Below, one piece after another: positions 16,774 to 26,117 of a stretch of DNA of 64,000 nt. Each line of letters starts with the position of its first letter. The stretch's first letter is position 1. Made by a program: the position numbers and the translations under genes. This stretch comes from Luteitalea sp. TBR-22 (GTDB lineage Bacteria > Acidobacteriota > Vicinamibacteria > Vicinamibacterales > Vicinamibacteraceae), in NCBI RefSeq assembly GCF_016865485.1, contig NZ_AP024452.1, forward strand, positions 1,758,501 to 1,822,500, read 5' to 3'. The notes beneath the pieces were generated by a model. The model did no database searches. It had not been told where the DNA came from and was given only the letters and a program-made list of their open reading frames with translations.

Positions 16774-17163
16774 GTGCGCGTGGCCGACGTGATGGATACG
16801 CAGGTGGACGTGCTCGACATCCGCACGCCCGCGGAAGATGCGTGGGATCTGATGAAGCGGCGCCAGTTGCAGCTGCTCGTGGCGGCCGACGGCGACCGCA
16901 TCGTGGGGGTCGTCGATCGGGCGCGGCTCGGCGGACCCCACGGCCTGGCACACCGCCACCACCGGACGCTGGTCGACTTCCTGCGGCACGACCCGCTCGT
17001 CCTTTGCGCCGATTACCCCGTGGGACGCGCCGTCGAACTGTTGGCCGACGACGTGGCCGGCTGCGTGCCGGTCGTCGACAACGGCCGGCTGGTGGGCGTG
17101 CTGACGGTGGGCGGGTTGCTCAAGCGCCTCCACGAGACGGCGGCGTCGCGCAAGCGGGCGTGA
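16774..17163 (+). CDS. CBS-domain pair protein
   Basis: The product has 129 residues. GTG 16774 is chosen because GGAGGG lies about five bases upstream and the product then starts exactly at the first CBS motif (VRVADVMDTQVDVLDIRTPAEDAW). Two CBS repeats follow: residues about 3-55 (LQLLVAADGDRIVGVVDR) and 60-120 (GCVPVVDNGRLVGVLTVGGLLKRL). CBS pairs bind adenosyl ligands such as AMP, ATP or SAM and act as switches. The 3' end overlaps the convergent P-type ATPase by 44 bases. Confidence 0.82.
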   Translation: MRVADVMDTQVDVLDIRTPAEDAWDLMKRRQLQLLVAADGDRIVGVVDRARLGGPHGLAHRHHRTLVDFLRHDPLVLCADYPVGRAVELLADDVAGCVPVVDNGRLVGVLTVGGLLKRLHETAASRKRA

Positions 17164-19768
17164 GCGCGTCGGCGCCGAAGAACCAGCGCTTCTGCAGCTC
17201 GGTCGCGCCGACGTACGCGGTGGTGATGCCGACCACGGTGGCCAGCAGCGGCAGTGGCAGGGGCACGAAACCCACCAGTCCTGCCCCCGGCAGGTACGGC
17301 AGCGCCAGCGCGAAGGCGATCAGCGCGATCGTGCTCACCAGCAGGAACGTCCCGGGGCGGCTCTGCGTCATCGGGCGGCGCGTCCGGACGACCAGCGCCA
17401 CCACCAGTTCGGTCAGCAGGGATTCCACGAACCACCCGGTGCGGAAGGTCGCCGGCGTGCCCGGCGCCATGCGCAGCAGCACCGCGAAGGTGCACAGGTC
17501 GAACACCGAGCTGAGGGCGCCGAAGGCCACCATGAAGCGGATGAGCCCGCGGAGGTCCCAGCCCTCCGGGCGCGCCACCAGCTCGGGATCCACGTGGTCG
17601 CCGGCGATGCCGATGGCGGGGACGTCGGAGAGCAGGTTGTTGAGCAGGATCTGGCCGGCCGTCAGGGGCAGGAAGGGCAGGGCCAGCGAGGCGACGGCCA
17701 TGCTCGCCATGTTCCCGAGGTTGGCGCTCGTCGTGATCCGGATGTAGGTCATCGTCGTGGCGAACGTCCGGCGCCCCTCCTCGACGCCGCGTCGAATGAC
17801 GTCCAGGCTGCGATCGAGCAGCACGAAGTCGGCCGCCTCCCTTGCCACGTCCACCGCCTCGTCGACCGACAGGCTGGTGTCGGCGGCCCGCATGGCCGGG
17901 GCGTCGTTGATGCCGTCGCCGAGGAAGCCGACCACGTGTCCCCGCGCGCGCAACGCCGAGATGATGCGTGCCTTCTGCCGCGGGTCCACCTCCACGTAGA
18001 GGTCCGTGTCGGACACGCGGGCGCCGAAGGCCTCGTCGCCGAGGTCGTCGAGGTCGCGGCCGGTGATCACGCGCGTGTCGGGGATGCCCACCGCCCGGGC
18101 CACGTGCCGGGCGACGAGGGCGCTGTCGCCGGTGACCATCTTCACGGCGATGCCGAGGTCGGCCAGCGCCCGCACCGCCTCCGCCGCGCCGGCCTTCGGC
18201 CTGTCGAAGAAGGTGACGAAGCCGAGCAGCGTCATGTCGCGCTCGTCCTCGCGCGTGCACGGAGCCTCGGCGTCGACCAGCCGCGTTGCGACGGCCACCA
18301 CGCGGAGGCCCTCGCCGGTCCACGCCTCGTACCGGGCCTCCCACGCCGCTCGCTCGCGGGCCTCGCCCCGGCAGGCGGCCAGCACGGCAGCCACCGCGCC
18401 CTTGGTCACCAGCCGCACGCCGTCGCGGTCGGTCACCGCGACGGTCACGCGCCGGCGCACGAAGTCGAAGGGCACCTCCCCGCACTTGCGGAGGTCGGCC
18501 AGTCGCGTCGGGAAGGCCCGCAGGATGGCGTCGTCGAGCGGGCTGGCGACCCCGGTCTCCAGCGCGGCATTGATCGCGGCAGCCTCGAGGACGTCGCGGG
18601 ACGGCTCGCCGTGGGCGTCATAGGCGCCCTCCACTTCCACGTGTCCTTCGGTGAGCGTGCCGGTCTTGTCGGTGCACAGCACGGACATGCCGCCGAGGTT
18701 CTCGATCGCGTGCAGCCGTCGCACGAGCACGCCGCGCGTCGCCATGGCCTGCGCGCCGCGGGCCAGGCTGACGCCGAGCACGGCCGGCAACAACTCCGGA
18801 CTGAGCCCGACGGCCAGGGCGATCGAGAAGAGGAGCGTTTCGGCCGGTGGTCGCCCGCCGAGCATGTGCGCGGCGAACACGACCAGGACCATCGCCAGCA
18901 TCACGATCGTCAGCAGCCCGCCGAAGTGGCGGAGGCCGCGGTCGAAGCCGGTCTCGGGCGCCGGCTGCGCAAGGCTGCCAGCCAGCCTGCCGATCTCGGT
19001 GCGCGCCCCGGTGGCGACGACGAGCACGCGCGCCGTGCCGCTGGCCACGCTCGTGCCCTGGTACACGCTGTTGGTGCGGCGCGCCAGCGGCGCGTCGGGC
19101 GGCACCACGCCGGCGGCCTTGGCGACCGGGAAGCTCTCGCCGGTCAGCGGCGCCTCGTCCACGCAGCAGTCGGTGGCGTCGAGCACCAGTCCGTCGGCTG
19201 GCACGAGGCTGCCGGCGGCCAGGCGCACGACGTCGCCGGGGACCACGTCTTCCATCGCGAGGGAGGTGGGACTGCCGTCGCGGATCACCGTGGCCCGCAC
19301 GTGGAGGCGTGAACGCAGGGCGGCGGCAGCCCGCTCGGCCCGGTACTCCCGGACGTCGCCGATCACGGCGCTCGCGCCGACGATGATCAGCACGACCGCC
19401 GCGTCGGTCCATTCGCGCAGGGCCAGCGAGACCGCGGCGGCGAAGACGAGCAGCAGGATCAACGGGCTGCGCAGTTGCCGCAGGAAGATGGACAGGTGCG
19501 AGACGGCGCGCGCCGGGCGCGGGCTGTTGGGGCCGATGGCCCGCAATCGCGCGGCGGCGTCGGTCGTCGTCAGGCCCTCGGTGGAGCTGTGCATCCCCGC
19601 CGCGACCTCGGCGGCGGGCACGGCCCACCACGCGCGGGCGCCCGTTCCGGCTCCCGTCGTGCGCTCCCGCTCGGACTGCGACGGCGCCTCGTCCATCATC
19701 GCCCTGCCGATGGGACACGCAAGGTCGCTGCCATCGCGTGGACGCCCGCCGACGCGCCGCGGGCTCAT
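17120..19768 (-). CDS. MgtA-like P-type cation ATPase
   Basis: This is an 882-residue pump. The phosphorylation site is CTDKTGTLT (Asp367); TGES, MVTGDSALVA and GDGINDAPAM give the actuator and hinge motifs. The membrane segment IALAVGLSPELLPAVLGVSLARGA matches the M4 helix of P3B magnesium-transport ATPases (MgtA/MgtB), in which Pro-Glu-(M/L)-Leu-Pro replaces the PEGL of Ca2+ pumps. About ten membrane helices are present. Mg2+ import is the best guess. Starts at 19699 and 19696 (MMDEAPS) are alternatives; the first 24 residues of the longer form are uninformative. Confidence 0.85.
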   Translation of the reverse strand: MSPRRVGGRPRDGSDLACPIGRAMMDEAPSQSERERTTGAGTGARAWWAVPAAEVAAGMHSSTEGLTTTDAAARLRAIGPNSPRPARAVSHLSIFLRQLRSPLILLLVFAAAVSLALREWTDAAVVLIIVGASAVIGDVREYRAERAAAALRSRLHVRATVIRDGSPTSLAMEDVVPGDVVRLAAGSLVPADGLVLDATDCCVDEAPLTGESFPVAKAAGVVPPDAPLARRTNSVYQGTSVASGTARVLVVATGARTEIGRLAGSLAQPAPETGFDRGLRHFGGLLTIVMLAMVLVVFAAHMLGGRPPAETLLFSIALAVGLSPELLPAVLGVSLARGAQAMATRGVLVRRLHAIENLGGMSVLCTDKTGTLTEGHVEVEGAYDAHGEPSRDVLEAAAINAALETGVASPLDDAILRAFPTRLADLRKCGEVPFDFVRRRVTVAVTDRDGVRLVTKGAVAAVLAACRGEARERAAWEARYEAWTGEGLRVVAVATRLVDAEAPCTREDERDMTLLGFVTFFDRPKAGAAEAVRALADLGIAVKMVTGDSALVARHVARAVGIPDTRVITGRDLDDLGDEAFGARVSDTDLYVEVDPRQKARIISALRARGHVVGFLGDGINDAPAMRAADTSLSVDEAVDVAREAADFVLLDRSLDVIRRGVEEGRRTFATTMTYIRITTSANLGNMASMAVASLALPFLPLTAGQILLNNLLSDVPAIGIAGDHVDPELVARPEGWDLRGLIRFMVAFGALSSVFDLCTFAVLLRMAPGTPATFRTGWFVESLLTELVVALVVRTRRPMTQSRPGTFLLVSTIALIAFALALPYLPGAGLVGFVPLPLPLLATVVGITTAYVGATELQKRWFFGADALTPACATPPSRGGA

Positions 19769-19899
19769 GGACGCCGGGAAAACAGGCGGACTGCCCGCGC
19801 GCGTCGGGCATGCCGGCCGCGCCGACCGCGGACGTTCCCGGCGTAGCGGCGAAAATCCCGCAGGACCGCCGCCGACCCCGGTGTAGGCTCTGAACCGTC

Positions 19900-20736
19900 A
19901 TGTCCACCACGCGTCGCTCGTTCCTGTCGTCCACCCTCGCGGCCTCCGCCGCAGCCGCCGCCTCCACCGGCCTGTACGCCCAGAAGGCGCCCGCGTCGAA
20001 GAAGGCCGCGCGCGAGTACTACGAACTTCGTGCCTATCGCCTGAAGCCCGGCGCCTCGCCCGACCTCCTCGACGGCTACCTCGAGAAGGCGTTCCTGCCC
20101 GCCCTGGCGTCGCAGAAGGTCGGCCCGGTCGGGGTGTTCACCGAGATCGACGTCGACAAGCAGGCGCAGACCGGCACGCCGAAGGCCGACACGCCCGTGT
20201 GGGTGCTGATCCGGCACCGCACCCTCGACTCGTTCGTGCGGGTGAGCACGGCCATCAACACCGATCCGTCGGTCGTGAAGGCCGGCGCGACCTACCTGCA
20301 GGTGCCCAAGGCCACGCCCGCCTTCGACCGCATCGACACGTGGCTCTACCTCGCGTTCGCGGGGCAGCCGACGATGACGATGCCGGCGCATGCGACCTCG
20401 CGGGTGCCGACGCGCGTGTTCGAGATGCGCGACTACGAGAGCCACAGCGAGGAGCGCGCGCTGTCGAAGATGGAGATGTTCAACGACGGCGAGATCGAGG
20501 TGATGCACTCGCTGGGCATGGGACCGGTGTTCTTCGGTCAGGGGATCGCCGGGCCCAACCTGCCGCACCTGCGGTACTTCACGTCGGGGCCCGACCTCAA
20601 GACGCACCTCGACGCCTGGAAGAAGTTCGGGCCGGACCCGCGCTGGGTCGCCATGAAGGACAAGCCGCAGTACAAGGACAACACGTCGAAGAACACGGCG
20701 CGTTTCCTCGTGCCGCGGCCGTACTCGCAGATCTGA
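19900..20736 (+). CDS. Tat-exported NIPSNAP family protein
   Basis: The product has 278 residues with a Tat signal (TTRRSFLSSTLAASAAA). Two dimeric alpha-beta-barrel NIPSNAP repeats follow: residues about 35-135 (YYELRAYRLKPG) and 155-270 (VFEMRDYESHSEERALSKMEMF, then KKFGPDPRW). The family is of unknown chemistry; the fold resembles stress-responsive and monooxygenase-type barrels. An export signal on NIPSNAP is usual in Acidobacteria and Planctomycetes. Convergent with the small basic protein 20 bases downstream. Confidence 0.87.
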   Translation: MSTTRRSFLSSTLAASAAAAASTGLYAQKAPASKKAAREYYELRAYRLKPGASPDLLDGYLEKAFLPALASQKVGPVGVFTEIDVDKQAQTGTPKADTPVWVLIRHRTLDSFVRVSTAINTDPSVVKAGATYLQVPKATPAFDRIDTWLYLAFAGQPTMTMPAHATSRVPTRVFEMRDYESHSEERALSKMEMFNDGEIEVMHSLGMGPVFFGQGIAGPNLPHLRYFTSGPDLKTHLDAWKKFGPDPRWVAMKDKPQYKDNTSKNTARFLVPRPYSQI

Positions 20737-20755
20737 CCCGACACCGGGCGTGCGG

Positions 20756-21004
20756 TCAGCGCTTCTTCGACGCGCGCCTGGTCGCCTTCTTCGCGGTCCG
20801 CTTGGCCGGGCGCGTGGACGCCGAGCGCCCTGCGGTCTTCCTCGCCGGCGCCTTCGTCTCGCCCGCCTCGCGCCGTTGCTTGTTGACGGTCCGCGCCGCG
20901 ATTTCCTCGGCGCGGGCCTCGCTGACGCCGCGCTCCTGCTCCGACTCCTTGATGTGCTCGTACTGACGGGTCCGCTTCGCGCTCTTCACTCCGCGTGGTG
21001 GCAT
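20756..21004 (-). CDS. Small basic 'plasmid stabilization'-type protein
   Basis: The product has 82 residues and is very basic. The first half (SAKRTRQYEHIKESEQERG, then EARAEEIAARTVNKQR) is the conserved core of a small family often named 'plasmid stabilization protein' in databases, found on chromosomes; no ParE-type toxin similarity is visible. The second half is a Lys/Arg/Ala histone-H1-like tail ending RTAKKATRRASKKR, which would bind DNA or RNA non-specifically. Nothing nearby suggests a plasmid. Confidence 0.75.
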   Translation of the reverse strand: MPPRGVKSAKRTRQYEHIKESEQERGVSEARAEEIAARTVNKQRREAGETKAPARKTAGRSASTRPAKRTAKKATRRASKKR

Positions 21005-21126
21005 CAGTCACCTCCTGACGGGGCGTGTCGGTGCGGGCGAGCCCGGACTTTACTCGGCCGCTCGGAAGCCGTCATGCTCTCGACTGCTCCCCGGTGGCCG
21101 GTGCCCGGACCCCTCCGAGAGGCCCC

Positions 21127-21489
21127 ATGTTCCACGTCTTCCGCGAATATCGTTTCGAGGCCGCCCACCGCCTCACCGGCCTGCCCGAGGGCCACAAGTG
21201 CGCCCGCCTCCATGGCCACTCGTTCGTGGTGCAACTGCACTGCTCGGGTCCGATGGACGAGGCGAAGGGCTGGCTGATCGACTACTACGACATCGACACG
21301 GCGTGGGCGCCCTGCCACGAAGCGCTCGATCACCGCTTCCTGAACGACGTCGCGGGCCTCCACAACCCCACGAGCGAACACGTCGCACGGTGGATCTGGG
21401 AGCGCGTGAGGCCGCAGTTGCCGTCGCTGTCCCGGGTCGTCGTCAAGGAGACCTGCGACGCCGGGTGCATTTACGCCCCGGAGCCCTGA
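21127..21489 (+). CDS. queD: 6-carboxytetrahydropterin synthase / PTPS family
   Basis: The product has 120 residues. It starts at ATG 21127 with GAGAGG upstream; the frame upstream is unlike the family. Zinc ligands are His14 (FEAAH), His29 and His31 (LHGHSF); the catalytic Cys25 sits in HKCARLHGH. DYYDIDTA, LDHRFLND and the NPTSEHVARW stretch complete the 6-pyruvoyl-tetrahydropterin-synthase fold. The Cys context and short length fit QueD of the queuosine/7-deazaguanine pathway. No queC or queE is adjacent. Confidence 0.88.
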   Translation: MFHVFREYRFEAAHRLTGLPEGHKCARLHGHSFVVQLHCSGPMDEAKGWLIDYYDIDTAWAPCHEALDHRFLNDVAGLHNPTSEHVARWIWERVRPQLPSLSRVVVKETCDAGCIYAPEP

Positions 21490-21627
21490 AAGGGCCGCCG
21501 CCGCCGCTCAGCGGCGCTACAATGGCGACGGCAGCCGGGGCCTTTCTCCACCCGCGGCAGGCCATCGCGTCCCCGGTCCTCTCGCGGGCGCTGGCGAACC
21601 CCCGCCGGCCAGAAGAGGACTGTCCCC

Positions 21628-22674
21628 ATGAGAGGCCTGCGAACGCTCTCCGGACTCACCCTGCTCCTCTCCGCTTGCCTCGTGACGCCCCTCGTCGCGC
21701 AGGACCCGCAGATGGCACAGGCGCAGAAGATCTTCTCGCCCATCCCGTTGACGCCGCCGGCCCTGCCCGGCAATGCCGCGACGCCTGCCAAGGTGGAACT
21801 CGGCAAGAAGCTCTACTTCGATCCACGCCTCTCGGCCAGCCACGCCATCAGCTGCAACTCGTGCCACGTGGTCGGCATGGGCGGCGTGGACGGCGGCGAG
21901 ACCTCCATCGGGCACAAGTGGCAACGCGGCGGGCGCAACGCACCGACGACGCTCAACGCCGTGTTCAACATGGCGCAATTCTGGGACGGCCGTGCGGCCG
22001 ACCTCGAGGAGCAGGCCGGCGGACCGATGCGCAACCCGGTGGAGATGGCCTCGGCGCCCAAGGACGTGCTCGCGCAGTTGTCCTCCATCCCCGGCTACGT
22101 CGCGGCGTTCCGCGACGCGTTCCCCGGCCAGGCGCAGCCCGTGTCGCTGGCCAACGCGCAGAAGGCCATCGCCGTGTTCGAGGCCACCCTGATCACGCCG
22201 AATGCGCCGTTCGACAAGTACCTGCGGGGCAACGCCAGCGCGCTGTCGGCCGTGCAGAAGGAAGGACTCGGGCTCTTCGTGAACAAGGGCTGCGTGATGT
22301 GCCACAACGGCGTGAACGTCGGCGGTGGTCGATACGCGCCGTTCGGGCAGGTGCAGAAGCCACCCGCCCACCTGCTTCCGCCCGGCGACAAGGGTCGCCT
22401 CGCCGTGACCGGGCAGCAGAGCGACGCCTTCGTGTTCCGGACGCCGACGCTGCGCAACGTCACGCTGACGGCGCCCTACTTCCACACCGGGAGGGCCTGG
22501 GACCTGCGCGAGGCCGTGAGGGTGATGGGCACGTCGCAGCTGGGCGCCACGCTCTCGGATCGGGAGGCCGACGCCGTGGTGGCCTTCCTCGAGAGCCTCA
22601 CGGGCGAGCAGCCGCGGGTGGTCTATCCCATCCTCCCGCCGAGCGTCACCGCGACGCCTCGTCCGGCACCCTGA
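21628..22674 (+). CDS. Di-haem cytochrome c peroxidase / MauG family
   Basis: This is a 348-residue periplasmic protein with a signal peptide (to about residue 25). Two haem c sites are visible: CNSCH at 76-80 and CVMCH at 222-226. KVELGKKLYFDPRLSAS and APTTLNAVFNMAQFWDGRA before haem 2, and FRTPTLRNVTLTAPYFHTG after it, are signature segments of the CCP/MauG family. It would reduce hydrogen peroxide with electrons from small cytochromes, or oxidise another substrate. It is followed by a strong hairpin shared with the convergent TonB receptor gene. Confidence 0.9.
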   Translation: MRGLRTLSGLTLLLSACLVTPLVAQDPQMAQAQKIFSPIPLTPPALPGNAATPAKVELGKKLYFDPRLSASHAISCNSCHVVGMGGVDGGETSIGHKWQRGGRNAPTTLNAVFNMAQFWDGRAADLEEQAGGPMRNPVEMASAPKDVLAQLSSIPGYVAAFRDAFPGQAQPVSLANAQKAIAVFEATLITPNAPFDKYLRGNASALSAVQKEGLGLFVNKGCVMCHNGVNVGGGRYAPFGQVQKPPAHLLPPGDKGRLAVTGQQSDAFVFRTPTLRNVTLTAPYFHTGRAWDLREAVRVMGTSQLGATLSDREADAVVAFLESLTGEQPRVVYPILPPSVTATPRPAP

Positions 22675-22798
22675 CCCTCGCCGGTCCGCGGGGCCGCGTC
22701 CGACCCGGACGCGTCCCTGCTGCGCCGAATCGACACGGTCGCGTCACAGTCCCGTCACGATCCGCGCGTCCAACGTTCCAGCATGGCGCCATGCACGT

Positions 22799-22845
22799 GC
22801 GGCCGGGACGAGTCCTTCCTTCCATCATCCTCTCGTCCCGGCCGC
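22799..22845. terminator. Bidirectional hairpin, 14-bp perfect stem
   Basis: An inverted repeat with arms 22799-22812 and 22832-22845 (GCGGCCGGGACGAG and its exact complement) and a 19-base loop lies between two convergent genes. There is no T-tract, as is usual at this GC content. Confidence 0.65.
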
Positions 22846-22880
22846 CCTTGTCCATGGCCGACGTTCGTGCCCGGGCGGCG

Positions 22881-25268
22881 CTAGAAGCGCGTGGTCAGCG
22901 CGACGCGCAGCGCGCGAGGACTGCCCGGCGTGATGTTCGTGTTGTTGTGGGCACTGATCGCGTAGCGCTCGTTGGTGAGGTTCTCGAGATTGGCCTGCAG
23001 CCGGACCGCGCGCGTCAGGTCGTAGAACACTGCCGCGTCGACGCGTGTCCATGACGGGAGCACCACCGTGTTGTCCGTGCCGGCGTACATGTCGTCGCGG
23101 TACAGCACGCCGAGGGCTGCCGACAGCCGGCTGGTGAGCGTCACCCTGTTCCACAGCGAGATCGAGTGTCGCGGCAGGTGGGCGAGCGAGGCGCCGGCCT
23201 GCGCGGTGGCCGAGATCGAGCGCGTGATCTCGCCCTGTTGCCAGGCGTACCCACCGGCCACGCTCCAGGCCCGCGTCAGGTACCCGTTCACCTCGACCTC
23301 GACGCCGCGGCTCCGCTGCGCGTCGACGAGGATGGACTGCGTCGGATCGAGCGGGTCCGGCACGGCCACGTTGCCGCGATCGAGCCGGTACACCGCCGTG
23401 GTGAACGACAGGCGGCGGGTCAGGTCCCACTTCGCGCCGACCTCGTAGTTGCGGAACTCCTCCGGATCGAGCGCCTGGTTGCTGATCGACAGCGACGCCA
23501 GTTGCTCGCCGGCGCGCGGCAGGTAGGTGAGGCTGTAGCTGCCGTAGACCGACAGCGGCTGGATCGGCTTGTAGACGAGCCCGAGGCGAGGCGAGACGAG
23601 CCCGTCGTCGCTGCGGAATTCCTGGTTCGAGCGGAGATTGGTGGCCCGCACGCGGAAGCTGTCCACCCGCAGGCCGACCACCGCGCTGAGCTGGTCCGAG
23701 AACGCGACCTGATCCTGCGCAAAGGCCGCGGCGATCGTCGTCACGCCGGTGTTGTCGGCGTCGGTGGCGCTCTGCCGGAACTCGATGGGCAGCGACGTGG
23801 TGGGGGAGGCGAGCGGCGCCTGGACGCTGGTCACGTTGGCGCCGATCGACGTGAAGTAGCCGGTGCGCCGGAGATTGTCGGTATCCTGCCGTCCGAACTC
23901 CGCCCCCGCGAGAATCGTGTGTCGCAGGCGCCCGGTGCGCGCCGTGATCACCGCGTCGGTCTGGTTGAACACGTTCTGGCGCGTCGTCGCGTTGTCGTAC
24001 GCCGACAGCGCGACGGTCGTCCCGGCTGCGTTCACCGCGCCCGGGAAGACGTTGGCGTAGAACTTGTCGTAAGCGCCGAAGGTGGTGCGGCTGCGCAGCA
24101 GCACGGCAGGACGCAGGCGATGCTCTATGACCGCCGACGCCAGGTGCACCGTCGCGTCGGACGTGCTGCGGCTCGGGTCGCCGAAGAACGTCGACGGGGC
24201 CGTGTCGACGGGACGGCCCTGCCACGACGAGATCCCACGGTCGGCCGTCCGCGTGTCGCTGAAGAACTCGTAGCCGGCGCGCACCGTGGTCGCCGGGCTG
24301 AGGCGGAACGCCACCGTTGGATTGATGCCGAAGCGCTCGAGGCTCACGCCGTCGCGGTAGGACTCGCTGTCCTCGTACATCGCCGTTGCGCGCACGGCGA
24401 CGGTGTCCGAGAGCCCACGCCCGACGTCGGCCGACAGGCGGCGGTTGTCCCACGAGCCGAGCTGCACCGAGACCTCCTGCTCCTGCCCCCACTCGGCCTG
24501 GCGCGTCACGCGGTTGATGACGCCGCCGCCACCGCCGCGCCCGAAGATCATCGCGTTGGGTCCCTTGAGGGCTTCCACGCGGTCGACGTTGTAGACGTCG
24601 CGGAAGTACTGCACGTCGTCGCGCACGCCGTCGACGAAGAAGTCGGCCGTCGTGCTGTTGCCGCGCAACACGGGCGTGTCGCGGTTGCCTTCGCCCTGCG
24701 CGAACCCGACGCCGGGCATGTAGCGTGCGACGTCGGCCATGCTCGTCATGCGCTGCTCGGCGATGAGCGTGCGCGACACGACGCTCACCGCCTGCGGGAT
24801 GTCGCGCAGCGGGGTCGGCGTGCGCGTCGCCGACGACACTTCGGGGACCGCGTACGAGGGCGCCGCGCCACCCACGCTGACCGTCTCCTGGATGCCAGCC
24901 ACCCGCAGCGTGAAGTCGGCCTGCAGCGTGACGCCGGCCCCGACTGCGATGCGCCGCGAGGCGTCGTCGAAGCCCTCGGCCGAGACCCGGACAATGCGCC
25001 CGCCGGCGGCGACAGGCAGCGTGTAGGCGCCGTCCTGGTCGGTGACGCCGCTCACCGTGGCGCCGGTGCGTTCTGCCACGATCTCCACCTTCGCGCCGAC
25101 GATGGCGCCGCCGCTGGTGTCGACGACGCGGCCATGGACGGTCCCATCGGGAGCAGGAGCCTGGCCTGCCTGGAGAGGGTCTGCTGAGATGGCAGCGGGC
25201 AGGACCAACAGGGCGAGGAGGGCGACCGCGAGCCGGGGCATCGCTCGCAACTGCTTCTTGATAAGCAC
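22881..25268 (-). CDS. TonB-dependent siderophore-type receptor
   Basis: This is a 795-residue outer-membrane receptor. A signal peptide is followed by a carboxypeptidase-regulatory-like beta domain (about 40-118: VHGRVVDTSGGAIVGAKVEI), a plug (about 135-245: TPTPLRDIPQAVSVVSRTLI, then VEALKGPNAMIFGRGGGGG), then the 22-strand barrel, ending in the terminal aromatic LTTRF. The plug matches ferric-siderophore receptors (FpvA/FhuE type). The start is a GTG at 25268; ATG 25241 would also leave a signal peptide. Upstream is a sigma70-like promoter with a palindromic operator (25297-25357), consistent with iron control. Confidence 0.87.
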   Translation of the reverse strand: MLIKKQLRAMPRLAVALLALLVLPAAISADPLQAGQAPAPDGTVHGRVVDTSGGAIVGAKVEIVAERTGATVSGVTDQDGAYTLPVAAGGRIVRVSAEGFDDASRRIAVGAGVTLQADFTLRVAGIQETVSVGGAAPSYAVPEVSSATRTPTPLRDIPQAVSVVSRTLIAEQRMTSMADVARYMPGVGFAQGEGNRDTPVLRGNSTTADFFVDGVRDDVQYFRDVYNVDRVEALKGPNAMIFGRGGGGGVINRVTRQAEWGQEQEVSVQLGSWDNRRLSADVGRGLSDTVAVRATAMYEDSESYRDGVSLERFGINPTVAFRLSPATTVRAGYEFFSDTRTADRGISSWQGRPVDTAPSTFFGDPSRSTSDATVHLASAVIEHRLRPAVLLRSRTTFGAYDKFYANVFPGAVNAAGTTVALSAYDNATTRQNVFNQTDAVITARTGRLRHTILAGAEFGRQDTDNLRRTGYFTSIGANVTSVQAPLASPTTSLPIEFRQSATDADNTGVTTIAAAFAQDQVAFSDQLSAVVGLRVDSFRVRATNLRSNQEFRSDDGLVSPRLGLVYKPIQPLSVYGSYSLTYLPRAGEQLASLSISNQALDPEEFRNYEVGAKWDLTRRLSFTTAVYRLDRGNVAVPDPLDPTQSILVDAQRSRGVEVEVNGYLTRAWSVAGGYAWQQGEITRSISATAQAGASLAHLPRHSISLWNRVTLTSRLSAALGVLYRDDMYAGTDNTVVLPSWTRVDAAVFYDLTRAVRLQANLENLTNERYAISAHNNTNITPGSPRALRVALTTRF

Positions 25269-25296
25269 GTTAGAGCCAGAGTCTGAGGAGGTTCAC

Positions 25297-25357
25297 GAAA
25301 GTGAGACAAGTCTCATTTACGAAACCGACTCTAAGTCCGACCGAAACAGTCCGTCAA
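25297..25357 (-). promoter_or_regulatory. Promoter with palindromic Fur-like operator
   Basis: Read on the minus strand: TTGACG (25357-25352), 18 bases, TAGAGT (25333-25328). Twelve bases downstream lies TGAGAC-AA-GTCTCA, read on the plus strand at 25302-25315, inside a 24-base imperfect palindrome. The ATGAGA...TCTCA form resembles Fur boxes. The block is AT-rich against the GC-rich background, and a T-run (cttttttc) precedes the -35. It lies upstream of the TonB receptor start. Confidence 0.6.
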
Positions 25358-25487
25358 GAAAAAAGAGACTGCGCTGGTCGGATTTATGCCCCTGGCTCTC
25401 GATCAGGCATCGACGCCGGCCCGTCCTCCGGGCCGGCGCCCTGGCCGGGTTCTGGCCGGTATCGGCAGCGCGCCGCCGGCCGACGGG

Positions 25488-26117
25488 TCAGCCGCGCAGC
25501 GCCGCCCACACCAGGCGCGGGTCGGCGCCGCCGACGCGCACCATCCGCACCCACAGCAGGGTCATGTGCTCGAGGTGCAGCGCCTGCGCCAGGCCCCCTA
25601 CGTCCACCGCCTCCCAGCCCAACTCGGTGGCCAGGCCAGCCACCAGGGCCTTGCTCGCGGCATCGTCCCCACAGATCGGCATCATCGGCCTGACGCCGCG
25701 GGTGGCCTCGCGTCGGACGAAGTTCTCGTAGCCGTACACGCTGAACGCCTTGACGACGCGCGTGCGTGGCAAGGCGGCTTGCACGGCTTCCGATCCCGAG
25801 CGCTCGCTCCGCAGACCGTGCTGCAGCCCGGGGCCGACGGGATTGGTGCAGTCGACGAGCACCTTGCCGGACAGGGCGTCGCCCATCGTCGCCGCCACGT
25901 CGTCGAGGGCGCCGAACGGCGTGGCCAGGAACACCACGTCGGCCGAACGGAGTGCGTCGGCCGGCGGTGCCACCCTGACGGCCGCGCGCGAGGCCAGCGC
26001 CCGCAGGCGGTCGTCGTCGCTCGACGCGGCCGCGATCGTCACCTCGTGCCCGAGGTCGGCGAGGCTGGCGGCCAGCGCGCCACCGACGTGCCCGTGCCCG
26101 ATGCAGGCGATCCTCAT
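25488..26117 (-). CDS. NADPH-dependent F420 reductase-like oxidoreductase
   Basis: The product has 209 residues. A Rossmann fold begins at residue 1 (MRIACIGHGHVGGALAASLADLGHEV, with GxGxxG replaced by GHGHVG). VVFLATPFGAL, KVLVDCTNPVGPG and VVKAFSVYGYENF follow the layout of NADP-oxidoreductase coenzyme-F420-dependent proteins (NpdG/FNO-like), which also include F420-independent members such as YrpG. The ATG at 26117 overlaps the upstream TGA (ATGA), so the gene is translationally coupled to the DJ-1-like gene. No F420 biosynthesis gene is in view. Confidence 0.82.
   Translation of the reverse strand: MRIACIGHGHVGGALAASLADLGHEVTIAAASSDDDRLRALASRAAVRVAPPADALRSADVVFLATPFGALDDVAATMGDALSGKVLVDCTNPVGPGLQHGLRSERSGSEAVQAALPRTRVVKAFSVYGYENFVRREATRGVRPMMPICGDDAASKALVAGLATELGWEAVDVGGLAQALHLEHMTLLWVRMVRVGGADPRLVWAALRG

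Noticed and set aside
17594-19312. A 572-codon plus-strand ORF opposite the P-type ATPase
   Set aside because: It is a shadow frame of the pump gene, whose DKTGT, TGES and GDGIND motifs are all in the minus frame.
20756-21004. A plasmid maintenance or toxin-antitoxin locus
   Set aside because: The name 'plasmid stabilization' attaches to this small basic family by database custom. There is no partner gene, replication gene or other plasmid feature.
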